Below are positions 1 to 9,596 of a DNA stretch of 64,000 bases, in pieces. The stretch spans positions 1-64,000 of the forward strand of contig NZ_BNAD01000009.1 of the NCBI RefSeq assembly GCF_014653115.1. Direction: 5' to 3'. The notes below the pieces were generated by a model. That model was given only the letters and a program-made list of their open reading frames with translations, was not told where the DNA came from and made no database searches. The position numbers were made by a program, and so were the translations under genes. Each line of letters starts with the position of its first letter. The stretch's first letter is position 1. The DNA is from Nocardioides flavus (ex Wang et al. 2016). Lineage in GTDB: Bacteria > Actinomycetota > Actinomycetes > Propionibacteriales > Nocardioidaceae.

Positions 1-1
1 G

Positions 2-119
2 TTACGGCGGCCATAGCGAAACGGGAAACACCCGGTCCCATACCGAACCCGGAAGTTAAGCCTTTCAGCGCCGATGGTACTGCAACCGAGAGGTTGTGGG
101 AGAGTAGGACGCCGCCGGA
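2..119 (+). rRNA. rrf: 5S ribosomal RNA
   Basis: The stretch has the canonical bacterial 5S pattern: complementary ends (ACGGCGGC near the start, GCCGCCG at 111-117), the CCGAACCCGGAAG block around 45-57 and the GCGCCGATGGTACTGC block around 69-84. It is probably the last gene of an rRNA operon whose 16S and 23S genes lie left of the window. The exact ends are good to about 2 nt. Confidence 0.95.
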
Positions 120-130
120 CAAACATTTGG

Positions 131-160
131 CAGGGGCCACCAGGAGACTGGTGGCCCCTG
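131..160 (+). terminator. Rho-independent-type terminator of the rRNA operon
   Basis: A perfect 13-bp inverted repeat (131-143 against 148-160) encloses a GAGA tetraloop, 11 nt after the 5S rRNA. There is only a weak T-run afterwards, as is usual for actinobacterial terminators. Confidence 0.85.
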
Positions 161-236
161 TGCCATTTCATGGCATGGAGTGAGTACGGTTGACCCGGTG
201 ACGGGGGCCGATGCAAGGAAGAAGGAGAGTGCGGCT

Positions 237-1163
237 GTGGCCGAGGACCGTCGAGGACAGCGATCGTCACGAGGTGGCTCCGGCGCGGGCCGAGGCAGCT
301 CGTCCGGTGGTGGACGGGGTGGCTCGGCCCGCGGTGGCCACCAGGGCGGCAGGTCCGGCGACGGCAAGCCGGCCGGAGGCGGCAGGCCCACGGGCGGCAA
401 GCCCGGCGGGAAGCGGCCGTCGAGCTCGCAGCAGCGGTCCTTCCGTGGGCGTACGGAGGAGAAGCCACGCACCGCCGACCAGGCGGCGTACGACGGTCCC
501 GATCTCCCCGAGGGCATCACAGGTGCCGAGCTCGACCGCGGCGTCCGCGCCCAGCTGAAGGGACTTCCCGAGAAGCTCGCCGCACGCGTGGCACGACACC
601 TGGCCGCTGCCGGCGCCTTCATCGACGAGGACCCCGAGCTCGCGTACCAGCACGCCCTCGCGGCCCGAGCGCGCGCCTCGAGGATCGCGGTGGTGCGCGA
701 GGCTGCCGGCGAGACCGCCTACGCCGCCGGCCACTATGCCGAGGCGCTGTCGGAGCTGCGCGCGGCCAAGCGGATGAACGGCGCCACGGACTACCTCCCG
801 ATCATGGCGGACTGCCACCGCGCCCTCGGCAACCCGGAGCAGGCGATCAAGCTGGCCAAGAGCCCGTCGGTCGCCAACTTCAGCTCCGAGGCCAAGGCAG
901 AGATGACGCTCGTCGAGGCCGGGGCGCGGCGGGACATGGGCCAGCTCGACGCAGCGCTGCGGACGCTCGAGCTCGCGCCGCTGACGTCCAAGAGCCGTTC
1001 CGCCTGGGTCGTGCGGCTGCGGTACGCCTACGCGGACACGCTGGAGGCGGCCGGGCGGGAGTCCGACGCGCTGGCGTGGTTCCACCGTACGCACGCGATC
1101 GACTCCGAGGAGCTCACCGACTCCGCCGAGCGTGCGGACCTCCTCGAGCGCCGACAGTCCTGA
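237..1163 (+). CDS. TPR-repeat protein with disordered Gly/Arg/Ser-rich N-terminus
   Basis: Residues 1-80 are low-complexity Gly, Arg and Ser rich and likely disordered. The rest (about 110-300) is Ala-rich and helical with tetratricopeptide-like repeats, for example the GETAYAAGHYAEALSELRAA and LRYAYADTLEAAGRESDALA segments. This suggests a cytoplasmic scaffold; the basic Gly/Arg tail could bind RNA or acidic partners (inference). I chose the GTG at 237 because a GAAGGAGAG Shine-Dalgarno lies just upstream. The in-frame GTG at 180 has no usable ribosome site and sits 20 nt after the rRNA terminator. No specific function is recognised. Confidence 0.8.
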   Translation: MAEDRRGQRSSRGGSGAGRGSSSGGGRGGSARGGHQGGRSGDGKPAGGGRPTGGKPGGKRPSSSQQRSFRGRTEEKPRTADQAAYDGPDLPEGITGAELDRGVRAQLKGLPEKLAARVARHLAAAGAFIDEDPELAYQHALAARARASRIAVVREAAGETAYAAGHYAEALSELRAAKRMNGATDYLPIMADCHRALGNPEQAIKLAKSPSVANFSSEAKAEMTLVEAGARRDMGQLDAALRTLELAPLTSKSRSAWVVRLRYAYADTLEAAGRESDALAWFHRTHAIDSEELTDSAERADLLERRQS

Positions 1164-1307
1164 TCGGCGTGACCTGCTGGCGTTCGGGCGCCACATGGGT
1201 CACAATAGGGGCACTAATCACATACGTGTCACTCGACTCTTGTTGAGCACTGACGACAGAACGCTGGGGAAGGCGCATCTGGAGCGTCGGAACTCAAGGA
1301 GGTCACG

Positions 1308-1835
1308 GTGACCACACGCATTGCTTCCCGCCCGGACGGTCCGGGTACGCGGGGCATTCTCTACGTGCACTCTGCTCCCTCCGCTCTCTGCCCGCACATC
1401 GAGTGGGCCGTGGGCGGAGTCCTCGGAGTTGCCGTCTCGCTCGACTGGACGCCGCAGCCCGCCCAGCCGGGTGCCTATCGTGCCGAGCTGTCGTGGACCG
1501 GCGCCGCCGGCACGGCGGCGGCTGTCGCGTCGGCGCTGCGTGGATGGAACCACCTCCGGTTCGAGATCACCGAGGAGCCGACCAGCTCGACCGAGGGCAC
1601 CCGCTTCTCGTGCACGCCTGACCTGGGGATCTTCCACGCCATCACCGGGCCGCACGGCGACATCCTGATCCCGGAGGACCGGCTCAAGGCCGCCGTGGTC
1701 AAGGCCGCGCTCGGCGACACCACGCTGCTGCTGGAGATCGACAACCTCCTGGGCAAGCCGTGGGACGACGAGCTGGAGACCTTCCGCCACGCGGGCGAGG
1801 GCGCACCGGTGCGGTGGCTGCACCAGGTCGTCTGA
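1308..1835 (+). CDS. DUF3145 family protein
   Basis: This 175-aa cytoplasmic protein matches the actinobacterial DUF3145 family in length and wording: RGILYVHSAPSALCPHIEWA near the N-terminus, then a GWNHLRFEITEEPT segment, ending in VRWLHQVV. It starts with GTG behind AAGGAGGTCAC. The family is typically encoded next to the fabD-fabH-acpP-fabF genes, and here it converges on the acyl-CoA carboxylase gene of that cluster with a 15-nt gap. A role in lipid synthesis is suggested by position only; no biochemical activity is known to me. Confidence 0.85.
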   Translation: MTTRIASRPDGPGTRGILYVHSAPSALCPHIEWAVGGVLGVAVSLDWTPQPAQPGAYRAELSWTGAAGTAAAVASALRGWNHLRFEITEEPTSSTEGTRFSCTPDLGIFHAITGPHGDILIPEDRLKAAVVKAALGDTTLLLEIDNLLGKPWDDELETFRHAGEGAPVRWLHQVV

Positions 1836-1850
1836 GGCTGTAGCCCCGCG

Positions 1851-3281
1851 TCAGAGCGGGATGTTGCCGTGGCGTCCGCGGCGCACGCCGGCGGTGTCGA
1901 TCTCGTGGCGCATCGCTGCGGCGATGGCGCTGCGGGTGCGGCTGGGCTCGACCACCTCGTCCACGACGCCGATCTCGACCGCCTTGTCGACGCCGCCGGC
2001 GATGCGCTCGTGCTCGGCGGCGAGCTCGGCCTCGACCTGGGGCCGGATCTCGGGGGAGACCTCGGAGAGCTTGCGGCGGTGCAGGATGCGGATCGCCGCC
2101 ACCGCACCCATCACCGCCACCTCCGCGCCCGGCCAGGCCAGGACGCGGGTGGCTCCGAGCGACCGGGCGTTCATGGCGATGTAGGCGCCACCGTAGGTCT
2201 TGCGGGTCACGAGGGTGATCCGGGGGACCACGCACTCGCCGAACGCGTGCAGCAGCTTGGCCCCGCGGCGTACGACTCCGTCCCACTCCTGGCCGACGCC
2301 CGGCAGGTAGCCGGGGACGTCCACGAGCACGACGAGCGGCACGCCGAACGCATCGCACATGCGGACGAAGCGTGACGCCTTCTCCGCCGACAGGGAGTCC
2401 AGGCAGCCGCCGAGGCGCAGGGGGTTGTTGGCGACCACGCCGACCGTTCGCCCACCGAAGCGGCCGAGCGCGGTGACGATGTTGGGCGCCCAACGCGCGT
2501 GGAGCTCCTGCATCGTGCCCTCGTCCAGAATCGCCTCCACGAGTGGGTGCACGTCGTAGGCGCGCTTCTTCGACTCCGGAAGCAGCGCCTCGAGGTCGCG
2601 GTCCTCGACGGCGTCGACGTCGAGGCTGTGCTGCGCACCGAGCAGGGAGGCGACCGTACGGGCGCGGTCGAGGGCCTCGCGCTCGGACTCGGTGAGGATG
2701 TGGACGACGCCGGACCGGCGCCCGTGCGGCTCGGGCCCACCGAGGCGCAGCATGTCGACGTCCTCGCCGGTCACCGACCGGACCACGTCGGGACCGGTGA
2801 CGAAGATGCGGCCCTCGGGACCGAGGATGACCACGTCGGTGAGCGCCGGGCCGTAGGCCGCGCCGCCGGCCGCGGGGCCGAGGACGACCGAGATCTGTGG
2901 GATCACTCCCGACGCCTGGGTCATGACCTGGAAGATGCGTCCGACCGCGTGGAGGGACAGGACGCCCTCGGCCAGGCGCGCGCCACCGGAGTGCCAGAGA
3001 CCGATGATCGGCACGCCGTCGGTGATCGCGCGGTGGTAGGCGTCGACGACGACACGGCAGCCCAGGTCGCCCATGGCGCCGCCCATCACGGTGGCGTCGC
3101 TGCAGAAGGCGACCACCGAGGTGCCGTCGACACGGCCCACCGCCGCGAGCATGCCCGAGTCGTCGTCGGGGGTGAGGAGCTCGAGGGTCCCCTCGTCGAG
3201 GAGCGCGGTGAGGCGGTGGACCGGGTTGCGCGGGTCCTCCTCGCGGGGCAGCTTGGCGGGCTTGGCGGCGGTGGTCGTCAT
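1851..3281 (-). CDS. accD: Acyl-CoA carboxylase, beta (carboxyltransferase) subunit
   Basis: The 476-aa product has the two-lobed crotonase-like carboxyltransferase fold. The N-lobe holds GLWHSGGARLAEG and an oxyanion region SVVLGPAAGGAAYGPALTD. The C-lobe holds VDVPGYLPG and TRKTYGGAYIAMNAR. It transfers carboxyl from biotin to acetyl- or propionyl-CoA, supplying malonyl- or methylmalonyl-CoA, in complex with a biotinylated alpha subunit encoded elsewhere. It is the last gene of the fabD-fabH-acpP-fabF cluster, matching the position of accD6 after the FAS-II genes in mycobacteria, so a malonyl-CoA supply role is likely. A GGAGGA ribosome site precedes the ATG. Substrate preference cannot be read from the sequence. 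Confidence 0.93.
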   Translation of the reverse strand: MTTTAAKPAKLPREEDPRNPVHRLTALLDEGTLELLTPDDDSGMLAAVGRVDGTSVVAFCSDATVMGGAMGDLGCRVVVDAYHRAITDGVPIIGLWHSGGARLAEGVLSLHAVGRIFQVMTQASGVIPQISVVLGPAAGGAAYGPALTDVVILGPEGRIFVTGPDVVRSVTGEDVDMLRLGGPEPHGRRSGVVHILTESEREALDRARTVASLLGAQHSLDVDAVEDRDLEALLPESKKRAYDVHPLVEAILDEGTMQELHARWAPNIVTALGRFGGRTVGVVANNPLRLGGCLDSLSAEKASRFVRMCDAFGVPLVVLVDVPGYLPGVGQEWDGVVRRGAKLLHAFGECVVPRITLVTRKTYGGAYIAMNARSLGATRVLAWPGAEVAVMGAVAAIRILHRRKLSEVSPEIRPQVEAELAAEHERIAGGVDKAVEIGVVDEVVEPSRTRSAIAAAMRHEIDTAGVRRGRHGNIPL

Positions 3282-3309
3282 CGGTGGTCCTCCGTGGGTG
3301 GTCGTCGGG

Positions 3310-4560
<1,251 letters not shown>

Positions 4561-4652
4561 CAGATGGGGTTCCGTTTCTTGCGGGGTTCGGGAGGTTCCT
4601 GGGTCACGGGGGCCGGGCTGGACACCGGCCACCCGTGACGCGGGGGAGGGCG

Positions 4653-4898
4653 TCAGCCCTGGGCGCGCTCGATGTAGGCGACGGCGTCGCCGACGGTCTT
4701 GAGGTTCTTGACCTCGTCGTCGGGGATGGTCACGCCGAACTTCTCCTCGGCGGCCACGACGACCTCGACCATGGAGAGCGAGTCGACGTCGAGGTCGTCG
4801 ACGAACGACTTGTCGAGCTGGACGTCGTCGGCGTCGACGCCGGCGACCTCGTTGACGATGTCGGCGAGGTCGGCGCGGATTTCTTCGGTGGTGGCCAT
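4653..4898 (-). CDS. acpP: Acyl carrier protein
   Basis: This acidic 81-aa protein carries growing acyl chains. Ser40 in the DLDVDSLSMVE helix-II motif is the 4'-phosphopantetheine attachment site. An AAAGGGAGGCCC ribosome site lies directly before the ATG at 4898. It sits between fabH and fabF, as in other actinobacterial FAS-II loci. A longer in-frame opening continues upstream into the fabH gene, but the ACP homology begins exactly at this ATG. Confidence 0.97.
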   Translation of the reverse strand: MATTEEIRADLADIVNEVAGVDADDVQLDKSFVDDLDVDSLSMVEVVVAAEEKFGVTIPDDEVKNLKTVGDAVAYIERAQG

Positions 4899-4945
4899 GG
4901 GCCTCCCTTTCTGGTGGTGGGTGGTGCTTGGTCTGGTCTCGGGGG

Positions 4946-5959
4946 TCAGGGGACGGTGACGACCTGGGCGGCGTAGGAGAGCCCGGCGCCGAAGGCGATG
5001 AGCAGGGCGGTGTCGCCCGACCTCGCCTCGCCCTCGGCCATCATCCGGTCGAGCGCGAGCGGGACGGACGCGGCGGACGTGTTGCCCTGGTCGGCGACGT
5101 CGCGCGCGATCCTGACGCTCTCGGGCAGCTTCATCGAGCGCGCCATGGCGTCGATGATGCGCATGTTGGCCTGGTGGGGGACGAAGACGTCGAGCTCGTC
5201 GAGGGAGACGCCGGCGGCGTCGAGCGCCTGCTGGCCGATCTTGGCCATCGCGAACGAGGCCCACCGGAAGACCGGGTTGCCCTGCATGGTCAGGTGCGGC
5301 ATCACGCCGGAGCCGGGCTGCGTGTCGGAGCCGACGACGTCGCGCCAGTCCTCGCGCTGGCGGATCAGGTCGAACTTCTCGCCGTCGGAGCCCCACACCA
5401 CCGGACCGATGCCGGGTGTATCGCTCGGTCCGACGACCGCCGCACCCGCGCCGTCGGCGAAGATGAAGGCGGTGCCGCGGTCGGTGAGGTCGAGGATGTC
5501 GGTGAGTCGCTCCACGCCGACCACGAGGACGTGGCGTGCGCTGCCGGCGCGGACGATGTCGGAGGCTAGTGCGATGCCGTGGCAGAACCCCGAGCAGGCC
5601 GCAGAGATGTCGAAGGCGGCTGCGCCGTCGGTGCCCAGCTCGTGGGCGATCGCGGTCGCGACGGCGGGGGTCTGGAGCAGGTGGCTCACCGTGGCGACGA
5701 CGATGCAGTCAATCTGGCCGACGTCGAGCCCGGCCCGCTCGATGGCGATCCGCGACGCCTCGACGGACATCATCTGCACCGACTCCTCGGGGCCGGCCCA
5801 GCGTCGCGTCCTGATCCCGGAGCGCTGCTGGATCCACTCGTCACTGGAGTCGATCGCGTCGACGACCTCGGAGTTGGGCACGATGCGTGCTGGCCGGTAG
5901 GCGCCGACGCCGAGGATGCGCGCGTGCGGGGCGCCTGTCGTACCGGTGATCGGCGCCAT
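4946..5959 (-). CDS. fabH: 3-oxoacyl-[acyl-carrier-protein] synthase III
   Basis: This 337-aa enzyme starts fatty-acid synthesis by condensing an acyl-CoA primer with malonyl-ACP. The catalytic triad is present: Cys122 in ISAACSGF, His262 in VPHQANMRI, Asn293 in QGNTSAAS. The SGIRTRRW motif near residue 47 is also typical. Branched-chain primers would be expected in an actinobacterium (inference). Its ATG overlaps the fabD stop by one base (TGATG), which implies translational coupling. Confidence 0.96.
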   Translation of the reverse strand: MAPITGTTGAPHARILGVGAYRPARIVPNSEVVDAIDSSDEWIQQRSGIRTRRWAGPEESVQMMSVEASRIAIERAGLDVGQIDCIVVATVSHLLQTPAVATAIAHELGTDGAAAFDISAACSGFCHGIALASDIVRAGSARHVLVVGVERLTDILDLTDRGTAFIFADGAGAAVVGPSDTPGIGPVVWGSDGEKFDLIRQREDWRDVVGSDTQPGSGVMPHLTMQGNPVFRWASFAMAKIGQQALDAAGVSLDELDVFVPHQANMRIIDAMARSMKLPESVRIARDVADQGNTSAASVPLALDRMMAEGEARSGDTALLIAFGAGLSYAAQVVTVP

Positions 5960-7152
5960 CAGGGCGTGGCCTCGGGGTGCAGCCGCAGCAGCGGCTGGCC
6001 GGGCGAGACGAGGTCGCCGTCCTCGACGAGCCACTCGACGACCGTGCCGCCGTGGGGTGCGCTCACCTCGAGACGGTCGCGGAGGCTGGCGACGGCGCCG
6101 ATGCTGGCGCCCGGGGGCAGGACGCGGAGGTCGCCGTTCTCGGGGGAGAGGTGGAACGTGCCCTTGGCCGGCGACACGACCATGCGCCAGGTCGGCGAGG
6201 TCTCGATCATCGACGCCTCCCCGTGCTTGTCGCAGAACTCGCGGGCGGCATCGAGCTGGTCCGGGGTCTTGAGCGCGAAGGTCTCGACACCCTTGAGGGC
6301 GCGCTTGGCGATGCCGGTGAGGGTGCCGGCGGGCGGCATCTCGAGGATGCCGGTGACGCCGAGGTCGCTCATCGTCTCCATGCAGAGGTCCCAGCGGACG
6401 GGGTTGGCGATCTGGCCCACGATGCGGCGCAGCACGTCGCGTCCGTCGTGGACGACCTGGCCGTCACGGTTGGAGATGACCGGGGTGCGCGGGTCGTGGG
6501 TGGAGACCGACCGGGCGAGGGAGGCCAGACGGTCGACGGCCGGCCCCATGTGGCTGGTGTGGAAGGCGCCGGCGACGCTGAGCGGCATCAGGCGGGCCTT
6601 GGCGGGCGGCTCCTCGGCGAACGCGGCGAGCTGCTCCATGGTGCCCGCGGCGACGACCTGGCCGGGACCGTTGTCGTTGGCGGCGGTCAGCCCGTGGCGC
6701 TCGACGGCGGCGAGGACCTCCTCGCGGTCGCCGCCGAGGACGGCGGTCATGCCGGTCGCGGTGACGGCCGCGGCGTCGGCCATCGCGTTGCCCCGCTCGC
6801 GCACCAGCACCATCGCCTGCTCGGCGGTGATCACCCGGGCGCCGGCGGCGGCGGTCAGCTCACCGACGCTGTGCCCGGCGACCGCGCCGATGCGCGAGAA
6901 CGCGTCGGCGGGATGGGGGAACAGGTCGAGCGCCGCGACGAGCCCGGTGGCGACCAGCAGGGGCTGGGCGACCTTGGTGTCCCGGATGGTCTCGGCGTCG
7001 GCCTCGGTCCCGTAGTGGGCCAGGTCGATGCCGGCCACTGTGGCCAACCAGTCGAAGCGCGCGGCGAAGGTGGGGTCCTCCAGCCAGGGCGTGAGGAATC
7101 CGGGGGTCTGGGCCCCCTGGCCGGGGGCGACGATGACGAGCACGACGACCAC
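5959..7152 (-). CDS. fabD: Malonyl-CoA:ACP transacylase with C-terminal lipoyl/biotinyl-like domain
   Basis: The enzyme moves malonyl groups from CoA to ACP. The core (about residues 1-300) shows GQGAQ at 11-15, the nucleophile Ser95 in GHSVGE, and His198 in AGAFHTSHM. The usual FabD is about 300-320 aa; this one is about 397. The extra C-terminus (about 345-392) has the repeat logic of a lipoyl/biotinyl hammerhead domain (SAPHGGTVVEWLVEDGDLVSPGQPL). The turn that should carry the modified lysine reads RDR, so it is probably not biotinylated or lipoylated. Two GTG starts are possible (7152 and 7143); an AGGCGGCAGA ribosome site favours 7152. First gene after fasR, coupled to fabH. Confidence 0.92.
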   Translation of the reverse strand: MVVVLVIVAPGQGAQTPGFLTPWLEDPTFAARFDWLATVAGIDLAHYGTEADAETIRDTKVAQPLLVATGLVAALDLFPHPADAFSRIGAVAGHSVGELTAAAGARVITAEQAMVLVRERGNAMADAAAVTATGMTAVLGGDREEVLAAVERHGLTAANDNGPGQVVAAGTMEQLAAFAEEPPAKARLMPLSVAGAFHTSHMGPAVDRLASLARSVSTHDPRTPVISNRDGQVVHDGRDVLRRIVGQIANPVRWDLCMETMSDLGVTGILEMPPAGTLTGIAKRALKGVETFALKTPDQLDAAREFCDKHGEASMIETSPTWRMVVSPAKGTFHLSPENGDLRVLPPGASIGAVASLRDRLEVSAPHGGTVVEWLVEDGDLVSPGQPLLRLHPEATP

Positions 7153-7213
7153 TCTGCCGCCTCGGCACCCGCCGACGCGGGTCCGACGCCCACGAAAGTC
7201 ACCCCCAGAAGTT

Positions 7214-7228
7214 TGTAGGGTTCCTACA
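7214..7228 (-). promoter_or_regulatory. Palindrome upstream of fabD, candidate FasR operator
   Basis: TGTAGG-GTT-CCTACA is a perfect 6-3-6 palindrome, 62 bp upstream of the fabD start and overlapping the fasR stop codon. Its 13-nt core matches a second palindrome in front of fasR (8426-8438) at 10 of 13 positions, giving the shared consensus GTRGGRTTCCYAC. Confidence 0.6.
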
Positions 7229-8396
7229 GTTCCGTCCGGCCGGACTGTCGCCCTAGGATCAGCGCCAGCTGCAGGGTGAACGCCTCGCGCGGGCGGGTCG
7301 GCGACCACCCCGTCACGTCGGTGACCTGGCGCAGGCGGTAGCGCACGGTGTTGGGATGCACGAACAGCGCCCGCGCGGTCGCCTCGATCGAGGAGCCGTG
7401 CTCGAACCAGGCGCCGAGCGTCTCGAGCAGCGTGCCGCGCACCGCCATCAGCGGCAGGTAGACCTCGTCGACGAGGTGGCGCCGGGCGTGGCCGTCGCCG
7501 GCGAGCACCCGCTCGGGCAGCAGGTCGCGGCTCGCCACGGGCCGGGGCGCGTCGGGCCAGCCGCTGGCGGCGCGGTGGGCCGAGAGGGCCGCCCGCGCCG
7601 ATGCGCTGGCGTGCGCCAGGTCGGCGGTGACCGGGCCGACCACGACGGGGCCGTCACCGAAGTGGTCGAGCAGCCGCGTCGCCGCCGGGAGCGGGTCGCT
7701 CACGCCGCCGAGCACGACGACCAGCCGCTCGCCCTGGGTGGCGCACAGGGCGTCCATGCCGCCGGCGCGGGCGGAGCGGCGTACGGACTCGAAGACGTCG
7801 AGCTCCGCGCGGTGGGGCGGCACCGCACCCAGCACCACGGCCACGTCGCCGTGCGCGCCCCAGCCCAGCGCGCTGGCGCGCGACAGCACGGTCTCGTCGG
7901 CCTCGGCGCGGACGACGGCATCGACGACCAGCGCCTCGAGGCGGGCGTCCCACGCGCCGCGGGACTCCGCCGCGCGGGCATAGACGGCTGCGGTGGCGAA
8001 CGCGACCTCGCGGGCGTACAGCAGGACCGCGTCGTGGACCTCGCGGGCGTCCTCGGGGTCGAGCAGGGCGTCGATCGTGGTCTCGACCACCCGGATGCTG
8101 AGCCGCACCAGCTCCACGGTCTGCTGGAGCGAGATCACGCCGGTCAGCTCGCGCGGCGCGGCACCGAAGACGACGACGTCGAGGGGGTCGTGCGCCGTGG
8201 CCTCGACCTCCTGGTCGTACCAGTCGACGAAGCCCCGGATGCCGGCCTGGACGATGAGGCCGACCCACGAGCGGTCCTGGGCGCTGAGGTCGTCGAACCA
8301 CGGCAGGTCGGTCGACATGCGGCCCGTCGCGGCCGTGCTCAGCGCCCCGGTGGAGTTGCGCAGCGCCTCGGCGGCGCGACGACGGGACGGCGGCAT
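7224..8396 (-). CDS. fasR: PucR/CdaR-type transcriptional regulator of fatty-acid synthesis (FasR-like)
   Basis: This 390-aa protein has an N-terminal sensor region, a central GGDEF-like CdaR module (about residues 170-280), and a C-terminal PucR helix-turn-helix (SSIEATARALFVHPNTVRYR, then LRQVTDVTG). In Streptomyces coelicolor, FasR of this type activates the adjacent fabD-fabH-acpP-fabF operon. The identical gene order here supports the same role. The ATG lies 6 nt after a TAGAGT hexamer, so the mRNA is probably leaderless. A palindrome at 8426-8438 would sit over the -35 region and suggests autoregulation. Confidence 0.88.
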   Translation of the reverse strand: MPPSRRRAAEALRNSTGALSTAATGRMSTDLPWFDDLSAQDRSWVGLIVQAGIRGFVDWYDQEVEATAHDPLDVVVFGAAPRELTGVISLQQTVELVRLSIRVVETTIDALLDPEDAREVHDAVLLYAREVAFATAAVYARAAESRGAWDARLEALVVDAVVRAEADETVLSRASALGWGAHGDVAVVLGAVPPHRAELDVFESVRRSARAGGMDALCATQGERLVVVLGGVSDPLPAATRLLDHFGDGPVVVGPVTADLAHASASARAALSAHRAASGWPDAPRPVASRDLLPERVLAGDGHARRHLVDEVYLPLMAVRGTLLETLGAWFEHGSSIEATARALFVHPNTVRYRLRQVTDVTGWSPTRPREAFTLQLALILGRQSGRTEL

Positions 8397-8402
8397 GGGG
8401 CG

Positions 8403-8408
8403 ACTCTA
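8403..8408 (-). promoter_or_regulatory. Leaderless -10 element of fasR
   Basis: TAGAGT, then 6 nt, then the fasR ATG. The spacing puts transcription start at or next to the start codon. Confidence 0.6.
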
Positions 8409-8425
8409 GTGGCCGGTGGTCCGTA

Positions 8426-8438
8426 GTGGGATTCCCAC
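8426..8438 (-). promoter_or_regulatory. Palindrome upstream of fasR, candidate FasR operator
   Basis: GTGGG-ATT-CCCAC is a perfect 5-3-5 palindrome about 30-42 bp upstream of the predicted fasR transcript start. It matches the palindrome before fabD at 7215-7227 at 10 of 13 positions; two of the three differences are compensatory within the palindrome. Confidence 0.6.
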
Positions 8439-8567
8439 GAAGGAGGGTGGTGCCTGCCCAAGGAGGTCACGACTTGGCATCGGTTGACGCCGCCGCCGGT
8501 CCGGCGCGTGCCACGGCCCCGTCGTCTGGTTGAATCCGGGGCCTGCCCCCGGCCCCTTGGAGTCCCC

Positions 8568-9554
8568 GTGCCGCGTCGCACCAGTCCGCACCTGCAGCAC
8601 GTCACCGTGCACGGGCACCGTCGCGCGTACGTCCGGATGGGCTCGGGCCCCGTCGTCCTGTTGCTGCACGGCCTGGGCTGCGACCACACGACCTGGACCC
8701 CGGTGCTGGAGTCGCTGGCGCGCACCCACACCGTCATCGCGCCCGACCTCCTCGGCCACGGCGCCTCGGACAAGCCGCGCGCCGACTACAGCGTCGGCGG
8801 CTACGCGAACGGCATGCGCGACCTGCTCACGATGCTGGGCGTCGACTCCGCGACCGTGGTGGGGCACAGCTTCGGTGGGGGAGTGGCGATGCAGTTCGCC
8901 TACCAGTACCCCGAGCGGACCGAGCGGCTCGTCCTGGTCGGGTCCGGGGGACTGGGGCCCGACGTGAGTCCGGCGATCCGGGCCATCACCACGCCCGGGT
9001 TCCACCAGGCGATGGGGGTGCTGACGGCTCCGGTGCTGCGCCACGTGACCACCGCGACCCTGCGGCTGCTCGCCCGCAGCCGGGTGCCCCAGGCACGCGA
9101 CCTCGGCGAGGTCGCCGACATCTACGACTCGTTCAAGGACCCCCGCACCCGCGCGGCGATCCGTCACGTCGTGCGCGCGGTCGTCGACTGGCGCGGCCAG
9201 ATCGTCACGATGGCCGACCGGGCCTACCTCACCGAGGCGATGCCCATGTGCGTCGTCTGGGGGGCCGACGACATGGTCATCCCGGTCAGCCACGCCAGCA
9301 ACGCGAGCGCTCTCGCGCCGTCGGCCCGCATCGAGATCGTCCCCAACGCCGGGCACTTCCCCCACCGCGACCACCCCGAGCGGTTCGTCAAGATCGTGCG
9401 CGACTTCATCCGGTCGACCGAGCCGAGCCACTACGACCGCGAGCGCTGGCGTGAGCTGCTGCACGAGGGCGGTCCGACCCTCCCGGTGCAGGCCGAGGCG
9501 GGGGAGTCGCCGCTGGCGCCGGTCCACGCCGTACGACGCGCGAAGCCCGCCTGA
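8568..9554 (+). CDS. Alpha/beta-fold hydrolase
   Basis: The 328-aa product has all landmarks of an alpha/beta hydrolase: an HGLG oxyanion loop, the nucleophile Ser in VVGHSFGGG, the acid Asp in VVWGADDMVIP and the His in PNAGHFPHRDHPERF. The substrate is unknown; a cytosolic esterase or C-C hydrolase acting on lipid-like substrates would fit the surroundings (inference). I used the GTG at 8568 with TTGGAG just upstream; frame-open sequence before it is not conserved. It ends in a hairpin shared with the convergent aceE gene. Confidence 0.88.
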   Translation: MPRRTSPHLQHVTVHGHRRAYVRMGSGPVVLLLHGLGCDHTTWTPVLESLARTHTVIAPDLLGHGASDKPRADYSVGGYANGMRDLLTMLGVDSATVVGHSFGGGVAMQFAYQYPERTERLVLVGSGGLGPDVSPAIRAITTPGFHQAMGVLTAPVLRHVTTATLRLLARSRVPQARDLGEVADIYDSFKDPRTRAAIRHVVRAVVDWRGQIVTMADRAYLTEAMPMCVVWGADDMVIPVSHASNASALAPSARIEIVPNAGHFPHRDHPERFVKIVRDFIRSTEPSHYDRERWRELLHEGGPTLPVQAEAGESPLAPVHAVRRAKPA

Positions 9555-9574
9555 CCCCAGAGGGGCAGGCGGGC
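9545..9574. terminator. Bidirectional hairpin between the alpha/beta hydrolase gene and aceE
   Basis: GCCCGCCT (9545-9552) and CCCC (9555-9558) pair with GGGG (9562-9565) and AGGCGGGC (9567-9574), with a 2-to-1 internal mismatch and an AGA loop. It includes the hydrolase stop codon and lies between two convergent genes. Confidence 0.6.
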
Positions 9575-9596
9575 CTCGACGGGTGCGGACGCCGGA

